Shown here one piece after another: positions 54,470-63,876 of a DNA stretch of 64,000 nucleotides. A program made the position numbers and the translations under genes. Every line of letters starts with the position of its first letter. The first letter of the stretch is position 1. The stretch comes from JAAOIF01 sp965217125 (GTDB lineage Bacteria > Pseudomonadota > Gammaproteobacteria > PS1 > Pseudothioglobaceae), in contig OZ244244.1 of assembly GCA_965217125.1 (NCBI GenBank), positions 124,001 to 188,000 on the forward strand, read 5' to 3'. A model generated the notes under the pieces. It had not been told where the DNA came from. It saw only the letters and a list, made by a program, of their open reading frames with translations, and ran no database searches.

Positions 54470-55783
54470 TTACCAAGCACCAACCTCTTTAAACAATGGT
54501 ATTACAAGTTCTCTAGTAATGGGTACGCACTGACCAAAAGTTTCTTTTGTAAAAAGACGATAGCGAGCATCATTTTTTTCAAAAGTCTTAGCTGATTTAT
54601 GAACGCAAACTAAACTGTATTCGTGTTTGTTAGACTCTTTATTTAGCTTTTTTTGCAGTACTGGCCCACCTGAATAACCTGAGGTGGTTATGCAATCATG
54701 AGCTTTTAGGTTGGGGTCAAGACCAGTTCGATTGCTAATTAAACCACAGTTTTTTGAAATTTTTATTTTATTATAACGAGCGTCATAGCCTACCAACAGC
54801 ATTGTTGAATCTTCATATACATTAGGCTTTTTGCTGGGGTAGGTAATTTCACCATCATCATCAACTTTGCGCTCTTGGTTAATTGAATCAGTTAAAATAA
54901 CTGCACTGGAAATAGTGGCTTCAAAATCTTCTAATTTTGCCACTGCCATATCAAGAGAGTCTTCGGAGCTATTGCAATCAAAATTAGTGGCTATTTGTGT
55001 AAACTGATAAGCCCGAATTTCTCCTGTGTTTTGTTCATAATAAAAACTACAATCTTTGGGTTGTAAACGCTGATTATTTTCATCACAAGTGCTGTGGCCA
55101 GAAAATATAATTATTGGTGTGCCTTTGTTAGTATCTACAATAGTAGCTGCCGCAGTAAAACTTTTGCCACTAGGCTGCAAACATTTTATGCTGCCCACTG
55201 CACTAAAAAATTCACTTCTTTCTTGGTCACTAATATCTCTAACGCGACCTTTAGTATTAATCCACACGCTGTCAAGGAGTATTTTTGAATTTTTTTGTAA
55301 AATTGTTTTTGTTTGAATATTGGCAGTGTTTTTGGTTTTAAGTAGCCCTGTATGGGTTTTTGCTGATGAATTAAGAAAATTGTTTTTGCTGTATTTTCCT
55401 CTGCCACCACATTTTGTGGCTTCGCGTTTGATAAAATTTTTACAGCCTCGGGTTCTGACTTTTAGCCAAGAATCGCATTGCCCTTTGTATTCTTTAAGAA
55501 AAATATCTTTTTTGACGATTTTACCATCCTCAATACTAACCCCTGCTTCAAAGGCTTTTTTAAAAGTACTGGCTTCAATGTTGCAAATATCGTCTTGCAA
55601 ATAAGCATTTTGACAAGTTTCTGCCGTGTAAAAACTGCGTGATAAATTGGGGATATTATTGCCATCAATGCCGTTGCATTTGCCAAAACTGAATTGGCGC
55701 ATATTGCTCATATCTACATATTTTTGTTCTTGGGCATAAGTGTTAATAGTAATGAATAGCAGGATAATACTTAAAATTTTCAT
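54470..55783 (-). CDS. Secreted trypsin-like serine protease
   Basis: 437 residues with signal peptide MKILSIILLFITINTYA. The N-terminal 150 residues are Cys-rich (about nine Cys) and unrecognised. The C-terminal part has the chymotrypsin-fold triad: His in IFSGHSTCD near residue 228, Asp in DSLDMAVAKLED near residue 285, and Ser in TSGYSGGPVLQ near residue 375. Probably disulfide-bonded and periplasmic or surface exposed. The substrate is unknown. It is the only secreted protease in the window and lies among unknown membrane genes. Confidence 0.82.
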   Translation of the reverse strand: MKILSIILLFITINTYAQEQKYVDMSNMRQFSFGKCNGIDGNNIPNLSRSFYTAETCQNAYLQDDICNIEASTFKKAFEAGVSIEDGKIVKKDIFLKEYKGQCDSWLKVRTRGCKNFIKREATKCGGRGKYSKNNFLNSSAKTHTGLLKTKNTANIQTKTILQKNSKILLDSVWINTKGRVRDISDQERSEFFSAVGSIKCLQPSGKSFTAAATIVDTNKGTPIIIFSGHSTCDENNQRLQPKDCSFYYEQNTGEIRAYQFTQIATNFDCNSSEDSLDMAVAKLEDFEATISSAVILTDSINQERKVDDDGEITYPSKKPNVYEDSTMLLVGYDARYNKIKISKNCGLISNRTGLDPNLKAHDCITTSGYSGGPVLQKKLNKESNKHEYSLVCVHKSAKTFEKNDARYRLFTKETFGQCVPITRELVIPLFKEVGAW

Positions 55784-55878
55784 TATTTTTTGCCTAAATA
55801 GACTGCTTTGAAGTATGACATTGCAATTATAAAGTTAATTTCTTTGTCTTACCTGCCAATTTTGACTCATTCCCAATC

Positions 55879-56511
55879 TCAAAATTGGGAATACATATTA
55901 TCTAAACAAGAATAACTATTTCGTTCTGACTCATTTGATTTTCTCTGGTTCCAATTATTTTCTAATGTTTTAGAGAGCAGTTGAAGTTTTACTATGCATT
56001 TTTTTGGTATATCTGAGCTATGACCAGTTAAATTAAGCAACTCAGACCAAGCCAATGAGTTTTCTCTAAATTTTTTATATTTATCTTTGTTTTTATTTCT
56101 TATAGATTTCTCTAGCAGTGATGCTAGAGCAATTAATGAATGATCTTTAAATTTTGGAAGTAACCATCCTGTGCCTAAGCCTCCTCGTGTTGCTCTGTGA
56201 GCAATTAATAATTTATTGCTTCCTTGTACATTGTCTTTGTTTATTGCTTTTATATGGTTTAATCGATACTCAATTTCTGTTTCTAAAAAGAGTACTTGTT
56301 CTGAATTTTTTTGAGATTTAATGTTCGATTTTTCCCAGTTACTATAGATCCAAGTAACAAGGCTTATAAGTATTGAACTCATTAAAAAAATTGTTATTGG
56401 TGCATTTACTATTTTTAACCATTTGAATCTCTGGCATTCCAAGCTGGTTTGTATTTCATTTCTGTAAATTTCCTCCTGCTCGATAATTAACTTTTTTTCC
56501 TCTGATAGCAT
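55879..56511 (-). CDS. Hypothetical single-pass membrane protein
   Basis: 210 residues from the ATG at 56511 (MLSEEKKLIIEQEEIYR), with AAAGGA 6 nt upstream; an earlier start at 56544 is less likely. A charged N-terminal coil, one membrane helix (about residues 41-60, PITIFLMSSILISLVTWIY), then a soluble, mostly helical domain with GGLGTGWLLPKF. No known motif. Same strand as the protease gene, with a 95-nt gap. Confidence 0.6.
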   Translation of the reverse strand: MLSEEKKLIIEQEEIYRNEIQTSLECQRFKWLKIVNAPITIFLMSSILISLVTWIYSNWEKSNIKSQKNSEQVLFLETEIEYRLNHIKAINKDNVQGSNKLLIAHRATRGGLGTGWLLPKFKDHSLIALASLLEKSIRNKNKDKYKKFRENSLAWSELLNLTGHSSDIPKKCIVKLQLLSKTLENNWNQRKSNESERNSYSCLDNMYSQF

Positions 56512-56683
56512 ATTTTTCCTTTGGTTCTTTAAATAAAGTTGCAATCTTATCTTTCCCTGTAGCTATTTATTAAGTGCATTATACATAACACATTGGCAAG
56601 AATAACGCCCCCAATCTGTAAATTAGGAGAGAGAAGAAAAATATTATAATATATAGTTTTTATGATGTATATTAATATTAATA

Positions 56684-56708
56684 GTTAAGAGTCTTAACTA
56701 GTTAAGAC
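56684..56708. promoter_or_regulatory. Three GTTAAG motifs upstream of the membrane gene
   Basis: GTTAAG (56684-56689) and CTTAAC (56693-56698) form an inverted repeat with a 3-nt spacer, followed by another GTTAAGAC (56701-56708), ending 18 nt before the next ATG. It may be an operator or a weak stem; a regulator is not identifiable. Confidence 0.35.
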
Positions 56709-56726
56709 CCAATTATAATAAACAAC

Positions 56727-57344
56727 ATGGAATTATATAAATATTACTATTGGCTAATTTTAATTGCAATTACCTTATCAAAACCTATATCTGATTATTT
56801 TTGGCTTGAGAAACTTAAAAATGAAGGCATGTTAATTTCTTTTAAAAATCTGTTCAAAGTTTTGATAGGGAAAGAATATATAATAATGGTATTGACTGGG
56901 TTATTATCTTGGTTACTTACAATTATATATATATTTTTTTCTAATATTTATTTTTCTAATTTACTGGAAGTATTTATATTTATTCTAACTGTTTGTTTTA
57001 TGGCAGTAACTATATTGTGTATTAAAAGTATACTTGTGTCTGGTCTAATAATAATTACATTTGTTAATTTTTTGTTAATTTATTATTTTCAACCTTTGAC
57101 TATGGTAAATGACTTGTCCACATTAAATAACCTACTATCTAATTTAATCACATCATTTAATTATTTAGCATTAGCAATGGCTGCTGCAGGTTTAGTTTGG
57201 CAATTTGGTCGTTATCAAAAAGAAGACACATATGGGACAATATCTACAATGTTTTATGCTATTGGATATATATTATTAAATATGTTTATATCATTTATTT
57301 TTTTATTTTTACCTACAATAGATAAAATAACAAAATTAGCATAA
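56727..57344 (+). CDS. Polytopic membrane protein, unknown
   Basis: 205 residues, very hydrophobic, about six membrane helices. The last soluble loop reads WQFGRYQKEDTYGTI. Base composition is more AT-rich than nearby housekeeping genes (many ATA, TTA and AAT codons), suggesting an accessory gene. No family recognised. It is divergent from the 55879-56511 gene, sharing a 215-bp AT-rich control region. Confidence 0.6.
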   Translation: MELYKYYYWLILIAITLSKPISDYFWLEKLKNEGMLISFKNLFKVLIGKEYIIMVLTGLLSWLLTIIYIFFSNIYFSNLLEVFIFILTVCFMAVTILCIKSILVSGLIIITFVNFLLIYYFQPLTMVNDLSTLNNLLSNLITSFNYLALAMAAAGLVWQFGRYQKEDTYGTISTMFYAIGYILLNMFISFIFLFLPTIDKITKLA

Positions 57345-57536
57345 TTTTTATTAAAAACAATAACTTATGATTATAAAAGCACCTCTGCAAAATAATTTGG
57401 ACGCTACATTTATTCCAGCTTGGGAAAGATATTGGGTATATATTTTTTATCATCTATTAGAGTGCTATCAACTAAACCATGCAAAATAAGACTATAAAGC
57501 TGATACAAAAAATATTAAATTGTTGTTTAGGATTTT

Positions 57537-59216
57537 TTAAAATAATCCTTCAATTAAGCCTTTTTCATTTAGCTTAATTTTATTGGCTGCTGGCTCTCTT
57601 GGTAAGCCGGGCATTGTCATAATGGCGCCACATACAACTACTATAAATTCAGCGCCTGCTGAGAGGCGGAGCTCTCGAATTGTTAAAGAATGGCCATCAG
57701 GTGCGCCGAGTAATAGTGGGTCGGTTGAAAAGCTGTATTGGGTTTTGGCAATGCAAACTGGCAGGTTGCCAAAGCCGTTGTCTTCATACCAACGAAGTGA
57801 TTCTCTTATTTTTTTATCTGCTTGCACTTCATTGGCATGATAAATAGTTTTTGCAATAGTTTCAATTTTTGCAAAAAGTGGAATTTTATCGTCATACAGT
57901 GTTTTAAATTGAGAAACGCCTGAATCTGCTAATTCTGCGACTTTTTTAGCCAAATCAGTTGCACCTTCGCCGCCATTTTCCCAATGGGAGGTTACACTAA
58001 CATCAACATGAAATTGTTTGCAATAATCTTTTATAACTTGAAATTCGGCTTCAGTGTCAGAAACAAATTTATTAACGCCAACAATAATTGGCACACCAAA
58101 ATTAGAAAGATTACGAATATGTCTTCCTAAATTAACACATCCATCTTTTAGGGCATCAAGATTTTCATTGTTAAGGTCATTTTTCCCAACCCCTCCTTGA
58201 TGTTTAAGTGCACGAACCGTTGCTACTAAAACTACTACATTTGGCACTAAATCTGCTTTACGGCATTTAATGTCAAAGAATTTTTCTGCACCTAAATCTG
58301 CACCAAATCCAGCCTCAGTAACTACATAATCTGAGAGTTTTAATGCTGTTTTAGTGGCAATAACAGAATTACAACCATGAGCTATATTGGCAAAAGGACC
58401 TCCATGAATTAGTGCAGGATTGCCTTCTAGCGTTTGCACTAAGTTGGGCCTAAAAGCATCTTTTAAAAGAACAGTCATAGATTTGTGTGCATTAACATCT
58501 TTAGCTGTAATTGGCTTTATATCACGCGTATAAGCAACAATAATATTACCCAATTTTTGTTCTAATTCTTTTAAGTTTTGTGCAAGACAAAAAATTGCCA
58601 TAACCTCTGAGGCAACAGTAATATCGTAACCATCTTCACGCGGATAACCATTTACTGAGCCACCTAATGCAGAGGTGATTGTGCGTAGTGAGCGGTCGTT
58701 CATATCAACAACGCGTCTAAATTTGATTTTTCTACTGTCTATATTTAAAGCATTGCCCCAATAAATATGATTATCAATCATTGCATTTAACAAACTATGT
58801 GCTGAGGTTATGGCATGAAAATCGCCAGTAAAATGCAGGTTAATATCCTCCATTGGAATAACCTGAGAGTAACCACCACCGGCAGCGCCACCTTTCATAC
58901 CAAAACAAGGACCTAAACTTGGCTCTCTTAAACATACTATTGCTTGTTTTCCAAGTTTATTAAGACCATCTGTCAAACCAACTGAAGTGGTTGTTTTGCC
59001 TTCACCTGCGGCTGTTGGTGTTATTGCAGTAACTAAAATTAATTTACCATTTTTGTTATTTTGTGCGTTATTTATGGCTTCCCATGAAATTTTAGCTTTA
59101 TCATCACCAAATAATACTAAATTTTCTTTAGTTATATTAAGTTTTGCACCAATCTCACTTATGTGTTGGCCGGTTGCTTCTCTGGCAATATCTATATCAG
59201 TTTTATAATTTGACAC
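57537..59216 (-). CDS. fhs: Formate--tetrahydrofolate ligase
   Basis: 559 residues, full length. The P-loop-like ATP site TPTAAGEGKTTTSVGL lies near residue 66, and GGAAGGGYSQVIPMEDINLHFTGD near residue 110 (cited in part) is the family signature. It interconverts formate plus THF plus ATP with 10-formyl-THF. Next to tmm and a methylated-amine importer it would serve C1 oxidation and recover energy or supply formyl groups, for example to PurN. Confidence 0.96.
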   Translation of the reverse strand: MSNYKTDIDIAREATGQHISEIGAKLNITKENLVLFGDDKAKISWEAINNAQNNKNGKLILVTAITPTAAGEGKTTTSVGLTDGLNKLGKQAIVCLREPSLGPCFGMKGGAAGGGYSQVIPMEDINLHFTGDFHAITSAHSLLNAMIDNHIYWGNALNIDSRKIKFRRVVDMNDRSLRTITSALGGSVNGYPREDGYDITVASEVMAIFCLAQNLKELEQKLGNIIVAYTRDIKPITAKDVNAHKSMTVLLKDAFRPNLVQTLEGNPALIHGGPFANIAHGCNSVIATKTALKLSDYVVTEAGFGADLGAEKFFDIKCRKADLVPNVVVLVATVRALKHQGGVGKNDLNNENLDALKDGCVNLGRHIRNLSNFGVPIIVGVNKFVSDTEAEFQVIKDYCKQFHVDVSVTSHWENGGEGATDLAKKVAELADSGVSQFKTLYDDKIPLFAKIETIAKTIYHANEVQADKKIRESLRWYEDNGFGNLPVCIAKTQYSFSTDPLLLGAPDGHSLTIRELRLSAGAEFIVVVCGAIMTMPGLPREPAANKIKLNEKGLIEGLF

Positions 59217-59369
59217 TGAATTCTCCTTAAATTAGTTAATAATTGAGCAATAACAATATATATTATGCTTTTTATTGTGTTTTTTTATTCATTTTAAATA
59301 TACTCAAGCAAGCGCTATTTGCTCAAGTCGCGGCGAGGAATTTTAGCATTATATTAAACAAATAATTAC

Positions 59370-60719
59370 TTATTTTTGCTCAATATTAAGATATGATTCA
59401 AGAGAATCATCCATAGCATCAATCCAAGCGGTGTGGTGAAGTGGCGAAAGAGTTCCAGTTACTAAAGATTTATAACGATTATTACGATAACCCATAATAC
59501 TATCTTTTTTATGGTGTTTCCATTCAACAAAGGCTTTATTCACTCCTTCAATATCAATCTGTGGATAATCAACTTCTTTAAGGAGCATCGTAACATAATC
59601 GCCTTGAAAATAAATTTCATCTTTTGCCGTTGCTAAATTAGCTTCGCGATCTTCCCAATATTTATTGCTTTCATCTATCGCGCTTTGATTAGGCATTGAT
59701 ATTTTTCCTAAAATATAGTCTCTTGCATACCATGCTTGAGCATCAAACATATTAAAAGTATAATATTGATCTTGGGCACCTAAATAAATAAGGTCTGGAT
59801 TTGAATTCCAAAATATCCCTTGATAAAGACCTTTAGGCCACATTCTATTATTGCTTTTAAGGCGTAACTTGTCTGGCAAAAAAGGATAATGATGCAGATA
59901 ACCAGTGCAAAGAATAATTGCATCTACATCTTTAGAGCTGCCATCAGCAAAATAAGCAGTTTTCCCTTTAACATTTAAAAGCAGTGGAACTTCTTGCCAA
60001 TTATCTGGCCAATTATACCCCATAGCCCCAGTGCGATAACTTACAGTGATTGATTTGCAGCCATATTTATAACATTGAGAGCCAATATCTTCAGCTGAAT
60101 AACTGCTTCCAAGAATAAGAATATCTTTGCCTTTAAATTCTAATGCATCACGAAAATCATGAGCATGTAGCACACGGCCACCAAAGGTATTAAAGCCATC
60201 AAATTGTGGAATATTTGGAGTTGAAAAATGACCCACAGCAACAATAACTGCATCAAAAGTATCCGTATGTTCTATATCATTTTTTAAGTTATGAGTTTTA
60301 ACTGTAAATATTTTAGTAGTTTCATCATATTCAACATTTCTAACTACTGTGCTAAAGCGTATATATTTGCGAACATCGCTTTTTTCAACACGACCTTTAA
60401 TATAATCCCAAAGAACAGCACGAGGAGGATATGATGCTATAGGATGACCAAAATGCTCTTCAAAAGTATAATCGGCAAATTCTAAACATTCTTTTGGTCC
60501 ATTTGACCAAAGATAACGATACATACTGCCATGAACCGCTTCTCCGTATTGATCTAATCCTGTTCGCCAAGAATAATTCCAAAGCCCGCCCCAATCATCT
60601 TGTTTTTCAAAACAAACGATTTCTGGAATGCTATCGCCTTTTTCTTTAGCCGCAGCAAAAGATCTAAGTTGTGCAAGTCCACTTGGTCCCGCCCCAATAA
60701 TTGCTATTTTCTTTTTCAT
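59370..60719 (-). CDS. tmm: Trimethylamine monooxygenase (class B flavin monooxygenase)
   Basis: 449 residues. FAD-binding IAIIGAGPSGLAQLRSF at the N-terminus, the flavin-monooxygenase fingerprint region FDAVIVAVGHFSTPNIPQFDG near residue 155 (cited in part), and NADPH-binding ILILGSSYSAEDIG near residue 200. The length and wording (CFEKQDDWGGLWNYSWRTG; MYRYLWSNGPKE) are those of marine bacterial Tmm, which oxidises trimethylamine to its N-oxide using NADPH and oxygen. The enzyme can also accept related amines and sulfides. Lies 24 nt after the importer permease gene. Confidence 0.9.
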   Translation of the reverse strand: MKKKIAIIGAGPSGLAQLRSFAAAKEKGDSIPEIVCFEKQDDWGGLWNYSWRTGLDQYGEAVHGSMYRYLWSNGPKECLEFADYTFEEHFGHPIASYPPRAVLWDYIKGRVEKSDVRKYIRFSTVVRNVEYDETTKIFTVKTHNLKNDIEHTDTFDAVIVAVGHFSTPNIPQFDGFNTFGGRVLHAHDFRDALEFKGKDILILGSSYSAEDIGSQCYKYGCKSITVSYRTGAMGYNWPDNWQEVPLLLNVKGKTAYFADGSSKDVDAIILCTGYLHHYPFLPDKLRLKSNNRMWPKGLYQGIFWNSNPDLIYLGAQDQYYTFNMFDAQAWYARDYILGKISMPNQSAIDESNKYWEDREANLATAKDEIYFQGDYVTMLLKEVDYPQIDIEGVNKAFVEWKHHKKDSIMGYRNNRYKSLVTGTLSPLHHTAWIDAMDDSLESYLNIEQK

Positions 60720-60742
60720 ATTTACCTTTATTAGTTAAAGTT

Positions 60743-62806
60743 TTATTTAATACCTAACAGTTGTTTTCTCTTTTTTGCCCAAACTTGAATTAAATGATCA
60801 ACCATAAGCCCAATAAAAGCAACACAAAGCCCCAACATAAGCCCATTGCCAATACCGTTTTTATCAGATAGAGATTTTAAAATAAATTGCCCTAAATCAT
60901 CAGTGCCAATCATAGCGCCAATAATAACCATAAATAATGCAAAAATAACAGTTTGATTAATGCCTAATATAATATGTGGAAAAGCAAGTGGAAATTCAAT
61001 TTTAAGTAATCTTTGTATGCGATTAACGCCAGACATTGAGCCAGCATCTTGTAATGTTTTTGGCACATTACTAAGCCCTTCAACAGTATAACGAGTAGCA
61101 GGAATAGTTGCATAGATAATAACTGCAATTAAAACAGAAGTATCAGTTACCCCAAAAAGCATAATAACTGGAATTAAATAAATAAATGATGGAAAAGTTT
61201 GAAAAGTATCACAAACTAATAAAATAATTTTAGTAGTAATTCTACTTTGAGCACATAAAACACCAACAGACAAACCAATAATTACCGATATAATTACTGA
61301 AAAAGTTGTCATATACATAGTAATTAAAGCTCTATCCCACCATGGAGTAAGTGCTATAAATAACAAAAATCCGCCTACAACCAGAGCCGATCTAAATCCG
61401 CCTATAATGTAACCAATGCCCATTACTAATGTAAAAGTTGCAACAACCGGCATACCAAGATAAGAATTTTTCATAGGTATTAATACATTTACAATTAAAG
61501 ACTTATTGAAACTTTGTAGGCCTTGATACCAATTATTTACCATTAAGTCAACCCCTGCCTGCCAAAAGTTTTCAGTAGTAATGCCTTTATTGTGCGGTAT
61601 TAAATCAAAATAATTAATACCTGTAAAAATAAAAGTGCCAATATATGATAATATTAAACTTGCTAACAAAACCACAATAAAAAACAAACCATATTTATGG
61701 CGTTTTGCAAAACTAAGCTGGGCAAAATAATCAGTTTGTTTATCGGCCCAAGCTAGCGATAATTTATCTAAAACTATTGCAATAAGCACAATACAAATAC
61801 CTAATTCTAAGGCTTGTCCAATTCTAAGTTGATTAAGCGCTAATAATAAATTAAAACCAAGCCCTTTAGCGCCAATAAAAGATGCAATAACCACCATTGC
61901 CAAACATTGCATAATCACTTGGTTTACCCCAATTAACATATCATGTCTTGCTGTTGGAATAAGCACTTTAAACAAAAGTTGAAAATTATTACAGCCACTC
62001 ATCATACCTGCTTCTAAAACCTCAGGAGATACTTTTTTAAGCCCTAATAAAGTTAGGCGAATCATAGGAGGCATGGCAAAAATTATAGTTGCTATTGCAC
62101 CTGCATGATCTCCAATACCAAAAAACACAACAACCGGCACTAAATAAGAAAAATGTGGCATGGTTTGCGCTATATTTAGTAAAGGCATTAATGCAACTTC
62201 TATGGTGCGATTTTTATAGGCTAATACCCCAAAAACAACCCCCAAAATAGCAGCAACAGGCGCTGCGATTAATACAAATGAAAGTGTTTCCATTGCAGGC
62301 TCCCATTGACCAAAAACAGCAATGTATATGGTTGTAAAACCCGCTAACATTGAAAGCCCTTTGCCTTTAAGTGCATAACCTAAAATAAATGCCCCGCTAG
62401 CAATAACAGTCCAAGGTAGTGACGGCCATTTAGCCCATGAGTTTTTACTAACAAAATCCCAGCTGGTAAAAGCAACAATAGTTTTGACTCCACCCAAAAG
62501 AATTTCACGAATAAATTCAATACAAAAAAGCACAGCGCGTGAAAAACCTCTGGTAACTTCTTTAACTAATGCAGATTCTTCGTATATATCAAGTTCAGGG
62601 TCATAAATCTGTATAGGCATAAATTCAAACATTAAGAATTCTGCTGAATTGTTAATAATAATTGGAATACTTGCAAATAAGGCAGGCAAGCGCCAAAAAA
62701 TATTATCATTTGCAGGGTTAATAATAAAATATAATAATAAAAATACCAGCAATAATGTGGTAAATTGCACTAATTTAATATGCTCTGTTATTAGTTTATT
62801 TTGCAT
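60743..62806 (-). CDS. tmoW: ABC transporter permease, quaternary amine/TMAO type, fused double permease
   Basis: 687 residues containing two binding-protein-dependent permease domains in tandem. The EAA loops read EAGMMSGCNNFQLLFKVLIPTA near residue 280 and DAGSMSGVNRIQRLLKIEFPLA near residue 600 (each cited in part). Most ProW-type permeases have one such domain, and the fused form is known in marine glycine-betaine/TMAO importers. TmoW is proposed because tmm lies directly downstream; glycine betaine or choline are alternatives. 5 nt separate it from the ATPase gene. Confidence 0.75.
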   Translation of the reverse strand: MQNKLITEHIKLVQFTTLLLVFLLLYFIINPANDNIFWRLPALFASIPIIINNSAEFLMFEFMPIQIYDPELDIYEESALVKEVTRGFSRAVLFCIEFIREILLGGVKTIVAFTSWDFVSKNSWAKWPSLPWTVIASGAFILGYALKGKGLSMLAGFTTIYIAVFGQWEPAMETLSFVLIAAPVAAILGVVFGVLAYKNRTIEVALMPLLNIAQTMPHFSYLVPVVVFFGIGDHAGAIATIIFAMPPMIRLTLLGLKKVSPEVLEAGMMSGCNNFQLLFKVLIPTARHDMLIGVNQVIMQCLAMVVIASFIGAKGLGFNLLLALNQLRIGQALELGICIVLIAIVLDKLSLAWADKQTDYFAQLSFAKRHKYGLFFIVVLLASLILSYIGTFIFTGINYFDLIPHNKGITTENFWQAGVDLMVNNWYQGLQSFNKSLIVNVLIPMKNSYLGMPVVATFTLVMGIGYIIGGFRSALVVGGFLLFIALTPWWDRALITMYMTTFSVIISVIIGLSVGVLCAQSRITTKIILLVCDTFQTFPSFIYLIPVIMLFGVTDTSVLIAVIIYATIPATRYTVEGLSNVPKTLQDAGSMSGVNRIQRLLKIEFPLAFPHIILGINQTVIFALFMVIIGAMIGTDDLGQFILKSLSDKNGIGNGLMLGLCVAFIGLMVDHLIQVWAKKRKQLLGIK

Positions 62807-62811
62807 CTTTA

Positions 62812-63876
62812 TTATTTATTGCCGTTTGATTTTATGGTATTTTTGTCACCAAACAATACATTAATAATTGTTTCGCAATTTAAAACCCCAACAATATTAT
62901 CCTCATCATCAATTACCGGAACTGGTTTTACTTCAGTTAATACAGCTTGGGCAACTGTTTCAATAATTGCATCTTTTGATATTTTTAATTGGCTCATATC
63001 ATTTGTGGAAAGTGTGCCTATTTCATCCATAACTGATAAAACTTTTAATACTTTTTCTCTGGGGACTTCTCTTGTAAATTTACGCACATATTCTGTTGCT
63101 GGATTAAGCACAATATTAGCAGGTGTATCAATCTGCTCGATAATGCCATCCTTCATAATTGCAATCCTATCTGCTAAGCGTAAAGCTTCATCAAAATCAT
63201 GTGTTATAAATAAAATAGTTTTATTAAGAGATTCTTGCAAGCGTAAAAATTCATCTTGCATTTCTTTTCTAATAAGAGGGTCTAATGCTGAAAATGGCTC
63301 ATCTAAAAACCAAATATCAGGCTCGACAGCAAGTGACCTAGCAATACCAACTCGTTGCTGTTGGCCGCCAGATAATTGTCTTGGAAAATAATTTTCACGC
63401 CCATTAAGACCAACAAGATCAACCATATCCAGCGCTTTTTTCATACTACTTTTAGTGCTATTACCTTTTGTTTGTAGGGGAAAAGCAATATTTTCTAAAA
63501 CGGTTTTGTGTGGTAGCAAGGCAAAACTTTGAAATACCATACCCATTTTATTGCGTCTTAGGTTAATTAAATCTTTATTGTTCATTGACAATAAATCTTG
63601 CCCTTCTATAAAAATTTTCCCAGAAGTTGTGTCAGTTAATCTTGATATACAACGAAGTAGTGTTGATTTTCCTGAGCCAGATAAACCCATAACCACCAAC
63701 ATTTCACCGCGTTTAACTTCAAACGAAGCATCATTAACACCAACAACACAACCTGCTTCTTGGAATTTTGCTGCATCAACATTGCCAGCTGATTGTTTTA
63801 ACATTTTATGTGCATTATCGCCAAATATTTTATAAACAGATTGGCATTTAATAACAGGATGTTCTTCAATAGACAT
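62812..63876 (-). CDS. tmoV: ABC transporter ATPase, ProV/TmoV type with CBS-like tail
   Basis: 354 residues. Walker A GLSGSGKSTLLR near residue 64, signature LSGGQQQRVGIARSLA near residue 168, Walker B DIWFLDEPFSALDP. The C-terminal 70 residues (IETVAQAVLTEVKPVPVIDDEDNIVGVLN, cited in part) form a CBS-type domain as in ProV. The usual N-terminal YKIFG is present. First gene of this run in the window; the binding protein expected with it is not upstream within the remaining 124 bp, which are AT-rich and show no gene. Confidence 0.8.
   Translation of the reverse strand: MSIEEHPVIKCQSVYKIFGDNAHKMLKQSAGNVDAAKFQEAGCVVGVNDASFEVKRGEMLVVMGLSGSGKSTLLRCISRLTDTTSGKIFIEGQDLLSMNNKDLINLRRNKMGMVFQSFALLPHKTVLENIAFPLQTKGNSTKSSMKKALDMVDLVGLNGRENYFPRQLSGGQQQRVGIARSLAVEPDIWFLDEPFSALDPLIRKEMQDEFLRLQESLNKTILFITHDFDEALRLADRIAIMKDGIIEQIDTPANIVLNPATEYVRKFTREVPREKVLKVLSVMDEIGTLSTNDMSQLKISKDAIIETVAQAVLTEVKPVPVIDDEDNIVGVLNCETIINVLFGDKNTIKSNGNK

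Noticed and set aside
57367..57489. 40-codon frame (starts MIIKAPLQNN) between the 56727 gene and fhs
   Set aside because: It has no ribosome binding site or recognisable pattern, and this length is expected by chance in AT-rich sequence.
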